64,000 nucleotides of DNA from CAYJBP01 sp964372025 (GTDB taxonomy: Bacteria; Bacillota; Dehalobacteriia; UBA4068), in assembly GCA_964372025.1 (NCBI GenBank), contig CAYJPF010000001.1:76307-140306 (forward strand), given 5' to 3'. Under the pieces are notes generated by a model that saw only the letters and a list, made by a program, of their open reading frames with translations, was not told the origin of the DNA and did no database searches. How positions within the stretch are numbered: position 1 is the first letter of the stretch; the number at the start of each line of letters is the position of its first letter. Of the stretch, positions 42,254 through 50,900 are shown piece after piece. Position numbers and translations under genes: made by a program.

Positions 42254-43141
42254 TTACCAAAGTGATTTCCCCTTCTCCCATAATGTTTTAGATTTTTCTT
42301 CAAATATAAAGAAATCATTTGTAAAACCACTAGCTCCTTTATGTCCTCCACCACCATATATTTCGGCAATTTTAGATACATCAATGTCATCTTTTTTACT
42401 ATATAGAGAATATTTCCATTTGCGTCCATTGAATTGAAATACAATGGCTATATCACAATCGTCAATTAAATCTCCAAACAATAAAGAATTTTGATTACTA
42501 TTGCAAATTATACAATTGTAGTTTATGTCATTAACAGTCCAAATTGTTGAAAACATATTTGAAGCTATCGTTTCTTTATTTTGTACATTTTGATATCTTG
42601 AAATAAAATTCCCACTCATCACCACATCACTTATATTATCGAAAGTTGAAAATATAGGAGACATTAATCCTAACTCATATTCTTCACAACCATACTTAAA
42701 AGGAAGTGTATCTGGCTTTTGCCATTTCCAACAATCAAAATCATCTACATATTGAATGAACAATGGAACATTATCATATTCGCATTCATATAAATACATG
42801 TATGTCAACATAGCTCCACAGTATTCATCAGAGCGAATTCCCTTTATATCTTTTAATTCAAAATATTCTGACTCCAAAGCAATCGACGTTGCATGATGAT
42901 CACACCATATTATATCTGACGTTTTATCTATAATTTGTTCTAAATACTTATATGTATCTTTATTAAATGATACATCTGAAATATATACAGTTTCATCTTC
43001 TGAAAGAGCCTCTATAAGTTCTTCAAATCCAGAGGAATAGTCTGTAACAAAATAATCTTCTTTATTAAAATTATTTGTATAATTAGCTATTATTCTTGCT
43101 GACGTGTATCCATCAAGATCATTGTGATGTAAAACTTTCAC
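42254..43141 (-). CDS. DHH/DHHA1-family phosphoesterase
   Basis: 295 residues, GTG start overlapping the previous stop (RBS GGTGAGGA). HHNDLDGYTSA (5-15), IWCDHHATS (DHH at 81-83) and GGGGHKGASGF near the C-terminus are DHH and DHHA1 motifs. Related proteins are nanoRNases or pAp/cyclic dinucleotide phosphodiesterases. A role in degrading short RNAs or signalling dinucleotides is possible; the substrate is unknown. Confidence 0.85.
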   Translation of the reverse strand: MKVLHHNDLDGYTSARIIANYTNNFNKEDYFVTDYSSGFEELIEALSEDETVYISDVSFNKDTYKYLEQIIDKTSDIIWCDHHATSIALESEYFELKDIKGIRSDEYCGAMLTYMYLYECEYDNVPLFIQYVDDFDCWKWQKPDTLPFKYGCEEYELGLMSPIFSTFDNISDVVMSGNFISRYQNVQNKETIASNMFSTIWTVNDINYNCIICNSNQNSLLFGDLIDDCDIAIVFQFNGRKWKYSLYSKKDDIDVSKIAEIYGGGGHKGASGFTNDFFIFEEKSKTLWEKGKSLW

Positions 43142-43773
43142 TATTCCTCACCTTCCTTTGTTTTTTTAGGAGGTTCTTTAACTTCAATACTATATTCTAT
43201 ACCACAATCTTTGCATTTAGCTTCAATTTCATATTTAATACTAAATTTATTTCCGCAATCTGGGCAAGTGTATTTGTATGTTGTCTTCTTTTCTTTTTCT
43301 TCTACTGTCTCAGGAACTCTCGACCATTTTAAAACAGACTCATCGAAATCAATTTTATCCTCTATGAATTTTTTAGTAACAGGTTTCAAAGTAGTTATTC
43401 CCCAACCAAATCCTTTTTCTTTTTCACATTCTAGTCCAAAATTTTCAGCAGTTTCTTTGAATTTTTTATTATGAACTTTTCCACTACAATCTTTGATTCC
43501 ATTCATATTATTATATAAATGACACATTTCATGAAGCATAGAGTGGCATATTTCTACATAATCTCTATTTAGAGCTTCTGCTGAAATATTGATTTCATAT
43601 TGCAAAGTTTCTCCTTCGCACTGCCATATTGGTTTGACACTACACCAAGCTAAAGACTTGGTTCTCCCTGATGACTGTATTGTTATCGTTGGAGTTTCTA
43701 ACTCTCCTTCGAACATTGCTTCATTAAATATAGTGAAAACTTTTTTTAATTCCAATATTGTTTTATCTAACAT
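43141..43773 (-). CDS. SprT-like zinc metalloprotease (second copy)
   Basis: 210 residues after AGAAAGAATAG. LHEMCHLYNN holds the HExxH motif (81-85), with a downstream KKFKETAENFG region. The C-terminal zinc ribbon (CPDCGNKFSIKYEIEAKCKD) is typical of SprT. Not a close copy of the 4080-4718 protein. Possibly acts on protein-DNA crosslinks. Confidence 0.88.
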   Translation of the reverse strand: MLDKTILELKKVFTIFNEAMFEGELETPTITIQSSGRTKSLAWCSVKPIWQCEGETLQYEINISAEALNRDYVEICHSMLHEMCHLYNNMNGIKDCSGKVHNKKFKETAENFGLECEKEKGFGWGITTLKPVTKKFIEDKIDFDESVLKWSRVPETVEEKEKKTTYKYTCPDCGNKFSIKYEIEAKCKDCGIEYSIEVKEPPKKTKEGEE

Positions 43774-43774
43774 A

Positions 43775-44140
43775 CTATTCTTTCTCCTTTATCTCTTTCT
43801 TTTTAATATCAATTCTTTTGACAATTGTTAAGTCATTAGTATCAAATAACCATTTTGGCTCTGTTGTGTCTTCTTTTAGACAGCAGAGTATTTTATTTTT
43901 TGCATACTTCTCTTCAAATTCAACAGTGAATATTTCATTTTTGTGTTCCGATATCCATTCTTGAAATTTTTCTCCCTTGCTTCTATCTTTGAAGTTATTG
44001 TATTTGATTTTAACAAGGTCTCCATCATTTAAACTCGGTCTCCTCATTTGTTCTAATAGGAGTAAATCGGTTTGATTATAGTCTTTCTTATTTTTTAATT
44101 TCCTTTTGGCTCTTCTGTATTCTTCTCTATTAATAGTCAA
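43775..44140 (-). CDS. Unknown protein, 121 aa
   Basis: TTG start after AGAAAGGACTGA. Lys/Arg-rich N-terminus (NREEYRRAKRKLKNKKD), then a soluble domain. First gene of the 44140-42254 operon. No family. Confidence 0.6.
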   Translation of the reverse strand: MTINREEYRRAKRKLKNKKDYNQTDLLLLEQMRRPSLNDGDLVKIKYNNFKDRSKGEKFQEWISEHKNEIFTVEFEEKYAKNKILCCLKEDTTEPKWLFDTNDLTIVKRIDIKKKEIKEKE

Positions 44141-44174
44141 TCAGTCCTTTCTTCAAATATTTTACTGTAAATTA

Positions 44175-44203
44175 AGTATAACATACATTTGTTTTCGTGT
44201 CAA
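44175..44203 (-). promoter_or_regulatory. Promoter of the 44140-42254 operon
   Basis: TTGACA (44198-44203), 17 bp, TATACT (44175-44180). Confidence 0.85.
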
Positions 44204-44213
44204 GTATTTTTAA

Positions 44214-44243
44214 TAAAAAAATGAGGATTTCTCCTCATTTTTA
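44214..44243 (-). terminator. Terminator after the DUF2828/vWA gene
   Basis: Stem ATGAGGA/TCCTCAT (44221-44227 and 44232-44238) with a minus-strand T-run. Confidence 0.85.
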
Positions 44244-44249
44244 AATATA

Positions 44250-45776
44250 CTATATTACGATTGCGTCATATCTTTCATTATTTAAAGTATTCAACATCAT
44301 TAGCACTGGATCAAGCTTCTCTTTTACAGTAACCTCTCCTTCTTCATTCACTTCTTCAACTAGCTCAGTTCCTTGTATAATTGCTTTAAATGTACCAGCT
44401 GAATATCCTGACACCATACAATAACCTGTTTCATCAACTGTATTATGGAAAGTGTTATTTCTTGCATTTACATTCCAATAAACTAATTGTGGCATACTAT
44501 ATCCAGCAAGTTTGAATTTACCTTCTATTATTGCCATTAAGGTTGCAGAGTCTGTATTTCCTCTTTGTGCCATGTTCCATTCCATGTCCGTAATCAAATA
44601 TAATTTATTAGGAATATCCTCTTGTGGAGAGTTGTTTTTGATAGCAGTATCAAGTATCAAGTCAAATACTTTTTCTATATTTGTACTCATACCCCATTCG
44701 CTATTATGCAAATTTTGTACTTTTTCAACAATATTGTGCCCTTTGACTGTTTGTATTTTAGGGTTATCGCTAAATGTGATAAATTTATTTTCAAAAGCTC
44801 CTTTGCATTTATCAGCACAATATATTCCTAATGAAACGGCTGAGTACAATGGATACCCTTCATTACACATCATTGATCCTGATGTATCTACTACGCATAT
44901 TCCAGTTTCATCTAGTCCTTCAAAATAATTTGGGAGTGCATTCCAAGACGCATCATATAAAATAGATGTGTACATATCTTGCTTACGTTCTGTTAATATT
45001 TTTTTAACAATATCTACAGGATTTAACGTACTAGCATTTATATTTGCTTTGCCATTAGCAAGGTCAATTAGATACTCCATATATCTTTCTGGTTGCTTCT
45101 TAATAAATGTATTTTTGTATCTTAAAGATGCTTTAGATGGAAGTATATTAAAATCAACCTCATCTAATCTGTTTTGACTCAAGAGTGTTTCAACAATTCT
45201 AATTTTTTCTCTTAATGAAGATATTGTCTTTCTATATGCTGTTGGAGTTAAATTTATATGTTTGGCTATAATTCTAGCATTTTTTCTTGTATTTTTATTA
45301 GCAGAACTTTCTGAAGGTAACCATTTTGCTAATAATGATGGTGTTTGAGACATTCTATCTTCTGCAAGTTGTCTATCAATAAAATTAAGAGCATCCTTTT
45401 CTGCAAGTGTCCCTATTAAGCATAACAAATCATCGTATCTTCCATACATTGGGATGTTGTGTATATTGTCCTTTATAATATGTGGATACTTAGAGGCTAA
45501 ATCGCTTAAAATGACCCTAAAAGCACGTCTTTCGCCTAATCCTATGCCACGGATATCCCTAACATAAAACAACAGTTTTATTGCCAACTTTTTGTCTTCA
45601 GCAAATGCTCTGTAGAAAGTATCAAGTATGTCTTGATCACTTCTTTCCCTCATTGCTCCTAATGTAGAAAATGCATCCAATAGCGAGCTCATTGTTGTAT
45701 CATAAGCTATTGCTCCATTTTCTGTTAATTTCTTGTTGCTTTCTTTTTCCATTTTGTTTAAAAAATCTTTACTCAT
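44250..45776 (-). CDS. DUF2828/vWA protein (Ro60-like architecture)
   Basis: 508 residues after AAAAAGGAG. The helical N-terminal half carries YVRDIRGIGLGERRAF, PMYGRYDDLL, LLAKWLPSESSANKNTR and LREKIRIVETLLSQ. The C-terminal half is a von Willebrand A domain with the MIDAS DTSGS at 297-301, ITFSDNP and the YLITDMEWNM strand. This is the DUF2828 pattern. Helical repeats plus MIDAS vWA is also the plan of Ro60 (TROVE), which holds Y RNAs in its ring. The five hairpin RNAs and tRNAs directly upstream in the same direction suggest an RNA-binding role, which is inference. Confidence 0.88.
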   Translation of the reverse strand: MSKDFLNKMEKESNKKLTENGAIAYDTTMSSLLDAFSTLGAMRERSDQDILDTFYRAFAEDKKLAIKLLFYVRDIRGIGLGERRAFRVILSDLASKYPHIIKDNIHNIPMYGRYDDLLCLIGTLAEKDALNFIDRQLAEDRMSQTPSLLAKWLPSESSANKNTRKNARIIAKHINLTPTAYRKTISSLREKIRIVETLLSQNRLDEVDFNILPSKASLRYKNTFIKKQPERYMEYLIDLANGKANINASTLNPVDIVKKILTERKQDMYTSILYDASWNALPNYFEGLDETGICVVDTSGSMMCNEGYPLYSAVSLGIYCADKCKGAFENKFITFSDNPKIQTVKGHNIVEKVQNLHNSEWGMSTNIEKVFDLILDTAIKNNSPQEDIPNKLYLITDMEWNMAQRGNTDSATLMAIIEGKFKLAGYSMPQLVYWNVNARNNTFHNTVDETGYCMVSGYSAGTFKAIIQGTELVEEVNEEGEVTVKEKLDPVLMMLNTLNNERYDAIVI

Positions 45777-45840
45777 TTCTCATTTCTCCTTTTTTGAATT
45801 TTACTTTTTACTCTAACTAATTTAAATTTATAAAAAATAA

Positions 45841-45913
45841 AATCCCTAGCCACAAAATATTATACTATATGAAGGTATGTATTATTTTTTTGCTGTAAGT
45901 GGCTATTGGGATT
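45841..45913 (-). ncRNA. Y-like hairpin RNA, element 1
   Basis: TAGCCAC (45847-45853) pairs with GTGGCTA (45899-45905), extended by AATCCC/GGGATT (45841-45846, 45908-45913). On the minus strand the 5' arm is followed by TTACAGCAAA. Confidence 0.7.
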
Positions 45914-45920
45914 ATTTTTC

Positions 45921-46018
45921 AAGTCACACTCGTACTTCATATTGCCACAGGTGGCAATACTACACTTAACGTATTTTTGTTATTATCAAAACTTTATTTT
46001 AGTTGCTGTAAGTGACTT
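45921..46018 (-). ncRNA. Y-like hairpin RNA, element 2
   Basis: AAGTCAC (45921-45927) pairs with GTGACTT (46012-46018); the 5' arm on the minus strand is followed by TTACAGCAA. The loop holds a second hairpin ATTGCCAC/GTGGCAAT near 45941-45958. Confidence 0.7.
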
Positions 46019-46026
46019 ATTTGTGC

Positions 46027-46150
46027 TAGTCATATTTTTTTACTAAATCCACTTATCGCAGGCGACTTGTGGGTATTGTTATCTGTGATAACAATGCTCT
46101 TCTTGTATCAGTGTTTTTCACTATTAAAATTGGTTTGCTGTATATGACTA
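46027..46150 (-). ncRNA. Y-like hairpin RNA, element 3
   Basis: TAGTCATAT (46027-46035) pairs with ATATGACTA (46142-46150); followed on the minus strand by ACAGCAAA. The loop contains inner hairpins, TCGC/GCGA and ATTGTTATC/GATAACAAT near 46075-46095. Confidence 0.65.
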
Positions 46151-46247
46151 AATATTAATTTCGCACTTTGTATGTGCATTATGCTTGCAAGTTTAACGTC
46201 ATTAAGCGATGGACAGTATATTTAAAATGGATAAAAAGTTTATTTAC

Positions 46248-46310
46248 AAGGCACGTTTTGAATTATAGGTTAAAAGCCTAGTCCAGAATGTTGTTTGCGG
46301 TAAGTGCCTT
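46248..46310 (-). ncRNA. Y-like hairpin RNA, element 4
   Basis: AAGGCAC (46248-46254) pairs with GTGCCTT (46304-46310); the 5' arm on the minus strand is followed by TTACCGCAAA. Confidence 0.7.
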
Positions 46311-46352
46311 TAGGTTTATTGAAAGGAGGGGTATTTCCTTGCTGATATTTTA

Positions 46353-46474
46353 AAGTAGAGGCAAGAGTCGAACTTGCAAGCTCAGAGTCCTTATATGATG
46401 AGGCTTTGCAGTCATATAGTCTTTGAGCGTCGGTTTTCCAAACCAACAGCGTTTGCCAATTACACCACTCTACT
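46353..46474 (-). tRNA. tRNA-Ser(GGA) with an exceptionally long variable arm
   Basis: 122 nt. Acceptor AGTAGAG/CTCTACT, D-stem GTGT/ACGC, anticodon stem TTGGT/ACCGA around loop TTGGAAA (anticodon GGA), T-arm GCAAG-TTCGACT-CTTGC. The variable region is about 52 nt: GCTCA/TGAGC closing a further TATATGA/TCATATA pairing. Normal class II arms are 10-25 nt. CCA is not encoded and the discriminator is U, not the usual G. Real use in translation is therefore uncertain. Confidence 0.7.
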
Positions 46475-46545
46475 TGATTTTGATAGAGTTAGTTCTTTTA
46501 TATGGGCAATGCCTCATACTAAAAATCTTCTCTATGTTATTGTTT

Positions 46546-46633
46546 TGGTAGGCAGAGTCAGATTCGAACTGACGTAGAACATATTGTCAGCGGATTTACA
46601 GTCCGCCCCCTTTAACCTCTTGGGTATCTGCCT
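46546..46633 (-). tRNA. tRNA-Tyr(GTA)
   Basis: 88 nt with encoded CCA. Acceptor AGGCAGA/TCTGCCT, D-stem CCC/GGG, anticodon loop CTGTAAA (GTA) in stem GCGGA/TCCGC, class II variable arm, T-arm GTCAG-TTCGAAT-CTGAC. Confidence 0.93.
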
Positions 46634-46648
46634 ATATTTAATTTTTAA

Positions 46649-46766
46649 TGGGAGGATGGATGGGGCTCGAACCCATGACCTACGGCGTCCTATGCATTTA
46701 TATCTTGCTGATTTTGCTTTGTTCAAAGCAAATTTACGTTGCTCTAACCAACTGAGCTACCACCCT
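46649..46766 (-). tRNA. tRNA-like gene with an enlarged anticodon domain
   Basis: 118 nt with encoded CCA. Acceptor AGGGTGG/CCATCCT, canonical D-arm (GCTC-AGTTGGTTA-GAGC) and T-arm (ATGGG-TTCGAGC-CCCAT). The region between D- and T-arms is 63 nt instead of about 22. A 5-bp anticodon stem ACGGC/GCCGT forms only if about 41 nt are removed after the third base; the loop would be ATAGGAC (anticodon AGG, unusual). The inserted segment forms a TTTGCTTTG/CAAAGCAAA hairpin. It could be an intron-containing tRNA or a non-translating tRNA mimic; identity not assigned. Confidence 0.6.
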
Positions 46767-46772
46767 CATATT

Positions 46773-46848
46773 TGGCGGGATAGGATCGCCTCGAACGATC
46801 GACACTTCGGTTAACAGCCGAATGCTCTTCCATCTGAGCTACTATCCC
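46773..46848 (-). tRNA. tRNA-Asn(GTT)
   Basis: 76 nt with encoded CCA. Acceptor GGGATAG/CTATCCC, D-stem GCTC/GAGC, anticodon loop CTGTTAA (GTT) in TTCGG/CCGAA, T-arm GATCG-TTCGAGG-CGATC. Confidence 0.95.
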
Positions 46849-46854
46849 AATTTC

Positions 46855-46915
46855 TGGTCACAACCACTTTGTTTCTCCCCTAAAGAAATGTTTGTTATTT
46901 TGCTGTAAGTGACCA
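46855..46915 (-). ncRNA. Y-like hairpin RNA, element 5
   Basis: TGGTCAC (46855-46861) pairs with GTGACCA (46909-46915); the 5' arm on the minus strand is followed by TTACAGCAAAA. It is the first structured element after the promoter at 46937, directly before tRNA-Asn. Confidence 0.7.
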
Positions 46916-46936
46916 ATTAACTTTTATTGTAATTTT

Positions 46937-46965
46937 ATTATAACACATCTATTGTTTCGTGTCAA
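46937..46965 (-). promoter_or_regulatory. Proximal promoter of the tRNA/hairpin/DUF2828 unit
   Basis: TTGACA (46960-46965), 17 bp, TATAAT (46937-46942). Flanked upstream by TGTTTCG and T-rich sequence nearly identical to the distal promoter. Confidence 0.88.
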
Positions 46966-47048
46966 GTGTTTTTTAAAAATATTTTAAAAATATTTTTTAG
47001 CTAGTTAATCTCCAAATATTACATTGAATTTCTTAACTTCTTAATTTC

Positions 47049-47077
47049 ATTATAGCATACTTATTGTTTCGTGTCAA
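47049..47077 (-). promoter_or_regulatory. Distal promoter of the same unit
   Basis: TTGACA (47072-47077), 17 bp, TATAAT (47049-47054), a near-copy of the promoter 112 bp downstream. Its -35 lies inside the last codons of the 47061-47744 gene. Confidence 0.85.
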
Positions 47078-47744
47078 GTGTTTTTTTAATAATTTCTAAA
47101 AAATCTTCCCACATTCCTACAGAATGTATAAAATTCTTTGATTTTAACATAGATGCACGTTTTTCTGCCTTATAGTCGTATTTTTTACCAAACTCTTTAA
47201 TTCGTCTTGCTATAAACAACTTGTCAAATTCACTTATAGCCTTATTGACCACAATTAATTTTTCAGTTTGCTCAAGTCCTTTTAGTAAATTTATAAATTT
47301 TAATTCATCTTCTTCATTGATTTCATATCTACCTTTGGGTAAATTTTTAACACTATATGGTCTAATACTTTTGCCATTTGTATGAGGAGTTACTATCTCT
47401 GCAATCTTCTCAATATCATCAGAATGAAACTGTATAACATAGTCAGACGAAGTTTCATAATAATCAGTTATAATTTTTGAATCAATTTCTAAAATCTTTT
47501 TATGTACATTTTTCCCTTGTGCTGTACTATTAGTATACCAAGACAATGTATCACAAATTGCATGTTTTATCAAACCTCGTTTACAAGGAATATAAAAATC
47601 ATCAAATGACTCATCTATATTTCCCAAATGATCACGAGGGTAATCATTTGTTTCTAAATCATAGTATGCTTTAACACGATAAATTCCTACATATCTCCAT
47701 AAATATTTTTCATATTTTTTTCTTTTAGGGTCATCAAATTTCAT
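47061..47744 (-). CDS. Unknown protein, 227 aa
   Basis: The start is taken at the ATG at 47744 (MKFDDPKRKKYEK...), after GAAAGGATG. A soluble protein with charged helices; Trp/Tyr near the N-terminus. The last codons overlap the distal promoter of the RNA array. No family recognised. Confidence 0.6.
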   Translation of the reverse strand: MKFDDPKRKKYEKYLWRYVGIYRVKAYYDLETNDYPRDHLGNIDESFDDFYIPCKRGLIKHAICDTLSWYTNSTAQGKNVHKKILEIDSKIITDYYETSSDYVIQFHSDDIEKIAEIVTPHTNGKSIRPYSVKNLPKGRYEINEEDELKFINLLKGLEQTEKLIVVNKAISEFDKLFIARRIKEFGKKYDYKAEKRASMLKSKNFIHSVGMWEDFLEIIKKTLDTKQ

Positions 47745-47961
47745 TAGCTTCATCCTTTCTGCCCTTACGAGGAGGGCGACCATTTTTATATGTCTCTAGT
47801 AAACCCATATAAACCAATGATTCTTCAACTCCCATTTCGCTCATAATGCACATATATAATGTAGCCCAATTTAAATCAGTTGGATTCTCTCCGATTGTAA
47901 AAGGAATATCTTTGTGTTTTGGGGAAATACTTCCATTTTTTATTAATTCTTCTTCTCTCAT
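47734..47961 (-). CDS. Unknown protein, 75 aa
   Basis: The start at 47961 follows AGAAAGGATTT, right after the helicase stop. Helical, with a basic end (NGRPPRKGRKDEANEI). Overlaps the next gene by 11 bp. Function unknown. Confidence 0.6.
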   Translation of the reverse strand: MREEELIKNGSISPKHKDIPFTIGENPTDLNWATLYMCIMSEMGVEESLVYMGLLETYKNGRPPRKGRKDEANEI

Positions 47962-47962
47962 A

Positions 47963-50900
47963 CTAAATCCTTTCTGCTTCAAAAATGCCACTATTTAAAA
48001 AAGTAATACGTTTATATTCTAATTTTTTTCTAACTCCATATGTAAAAGCATCTAATTGTCCAATCAAACAACATTGTTTTTCTGCTCTTGTGATGGCTGT
48101 GTATAATAAATTACTCGACAGCATTATTGTATGTGTTTTGTCTACTCCAACAATAATTACTTTATTTTGGTCTCCTTGTTTTTTATGAACTGTAAGACAA
48201 TATCCTAATTCTAAATTAAAAATATCTTTGTTTTTAAAATCAATAATTTTGTCTCCAAAATCAACCCTAACTATTTTGTCAGATGGAGTTGAATTTATAC
48301 TAACAACTTTTCCTGTTTCTCCATTGAATGCATCAACTTCTTCCTCATAAATATCTTCTATTGCATACATATTTATAGTGTTTATAACTCTACATCCAAC
48401 TCTAAATTCAGAATCTCCGATTTTGAGAGTGTTGCTAGAAGTAGAAGGTATAAGTGAATTTAGTATAATTTTATTTATATGCTTACAAGAATTAACAACA
48501 GTATCTTTTCTCGGAACAACAATGCTTATATCATCAACACTCAATCCTCTTTCAATATATCCCAAATATACTGCAACCAATAAATTTTGTATGTCTTGAG
48601 GATTTTCTTTAAAGATATATCTCATATCTTTTTTATCTCCTGAAATTACTTGAGAATGAACCCCTCCAAATGGCATAACTCCATCTCGTATATTATTTGC
48701 ATCTACTACAATTCCCGATTCTAAAGCCTGTCTATATATATTAGTTAATTGAACATTTATAAATTTATCATTTTTCTTATTCAATAAATCTGAAAATACG
48801 TTTCCTGAACCTATTGGTGGGAGTTGCAAATGGTCTCCTACGATAATTACTTTACATTTATTTGGCAAAGCTCTCAATAATGCATAAAATAAAGATGTGT
48901 TTATCATAGATGATTCGTCTATTATTATAATATGCTCTGTCAAAGGAGTGTTATTATTTACTTGAAATGTCAATCCATTGAATTTCAACAATCTATGTAT
49001 TGTTTGAGCTGGAAATTCTGTGACTTCTTTAATCCTCTGTGCAGCTTTTGCAGATAGTGCACACATAGCTATCCTATAATGTCCATATACATTCAAAATC
49101 CCTTTAATTACACTTGTTTTACCACTATTTCCTGTGATGAATATATTCCCATTTCTTCGCAATACTAACATATGAGAATTTACATTGAAACAATATTGAT
49201 ATCCATCTATTGTCTTATATTTTTCAAATTGAGTTTTAATATGGTCACTTCTCTTGTCTGTATTTAAAGCTACCTTGTTTTGATTGGTTATTGAAATAGA
49301 ATAGTCGATTTTATTATCATAATATTCCTTATCATTAACAATTCTGATGGAATTTCTCTGATATTGACGAATAGATACCCTTTCCCCTTGAGAGCTAAAT
49401 GCAAATTGAACCATATCAATAATTTCTTTATCTCTCGATGAAAACGATTTTCGTCCGTTGCAAATTGATCCATCCCAATGTAGTATTTCATCGCAAAAAA
49501 TCTTCATCTGATCTGAACTCATAGAATAAAATATTTTTTTGAAATTTTCTTTACTCATAGGTTGTTTGAAAACAAAACTTTTATATTCTAAATCATGAGG
49601 ATTCCATTGATTTACATCGTACAATATTTTTGAATCATTTAGTAACATATATGCTCTTTCTTTTTTTCGTGCTTTTTTAAGATTGACTCTAATTTTAGTA
49701 TTACTATGATATGTTCCATCACAAATAATCATACACATCAACCTAATCTCTTCATTTGTCAATGAAATTCCTTCTCCGCTGTATTTAAAAGTCGTGAGAA
49801 ATTTTCCATAAAACCCATTTCCATCAATATGTTTATTTTTTAAATCTTTAAATGATATTTCTTTTAAAACATTTGGGACTTTTTGAGTTACATATATTAC
49901 ATTATGATCATCACTTAGACATTGATCAATTCCATATTTCGTTTTAAAATGTGTTAAATATTCTGCTTTGCTTTTAATGTATTGGTTTGGAATCACCAAT
50001 GATGTTGTTCCATCATTATTATATTGAAGCACTTTATCTTCCTGTGTCCATTCTCCAATTTTTTTCCATTCTTTTCCATTAAAAAATTCAGTGTCATAAT
50101 CAACGCACCCTGCTTTCCCCGATACAATTACAACATTGTTATTTGCAACTTTTTTTACAACATCTTCTTGTTCATCTGATAGTTTAAATCCCAAATCTTC
50201 GTTTGTTTGTGCAATAAGTTTGTCTATATTGTCTATTTTAAATTCATTTTCATTGTTAGCGATGTGTTCTAGTTTCTCATAAATATATTTTTCCATTTTA
50301 TAATATGCTCCTAGCCCACATTTATCATTTTTAATATATAGAAAATCTATATCATTTAATGATGTTTTCTCTCTTTCTTCCTCAATAATTTTTTGATATT
50401 CTGCTGTTGCTTGAGGAATAAGTTTTTTAATTTTTTCATCCAATATTCTTAAAGGCAATAATGTATGACCTTCATCATTTCCATACTCTTTCAATACATA
50501 CTCGATAGCAGAAGATATACGCACTGAAGATTTGGTTAAGTCTGGATTTAATTCCAATGCAAATTTATCTACTTTTAAAAACGTTAATCTAGGCACTGAT
50601 CCTATCAATTGATAAGGATTATCTACCAACTTCTGTTTTAATAAAGATGCATTTCTTTCATTTTGAGCAATCTTACTAACCAATCCAAATGTAACTCCTA
50701 ATGGACTTAGTAAAGCTAAAATATCTGCAATAACATATGTGTTTAATATTTTATTTTTTATTTTTTCAAAGGTCTTCCCTTTAATTCCTGGAGTAAGTCT
50801 ATAATCTGGCTCAAAAGATGTATCTTCAACTACTTGACTTACAATATCTGGATATGCATTAATTAAAGTCTCAGCTTGATTGTCTGTTAATATTGACTTT

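Larger units (their letters stand above)
45777..46345 (-). other. Untranslated RNA array region upstream of the DUF2828 gene
   Basis: No credible gene. Holds four of the five covarying hairpins and short simple hairpins (CGCAC/GTGC near 46161-46177). Continues upstream into the tRNA cluster and the fifth hairpin. Confidence 0.75.

Noticed and set aside
42250..42444. Small frame inside the DHH gene
   Set aside because: It lies inside a strongly supported DHH coding sequence on the same strand in another frame, with no RBS of its own.
46649..46766. tmRNA fragment
   Set aside because: A normal D-arm, encoded CCA and 118-nt size do not suit tmRNA; no peptide tag frame.
46374..46814. Short open frames over the tRNA cluster on both strands
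   Set aside because: They lie across tRNA genes with clear cloverleaf pairings and have no ribosome sites; the frames are chance.
45841..46915. CRISPR array
   Set aside because: The repeated strand is only about 10-13 nt with unequal spacing of 60-120 nt or more, stems covary, and there are no cas genes.
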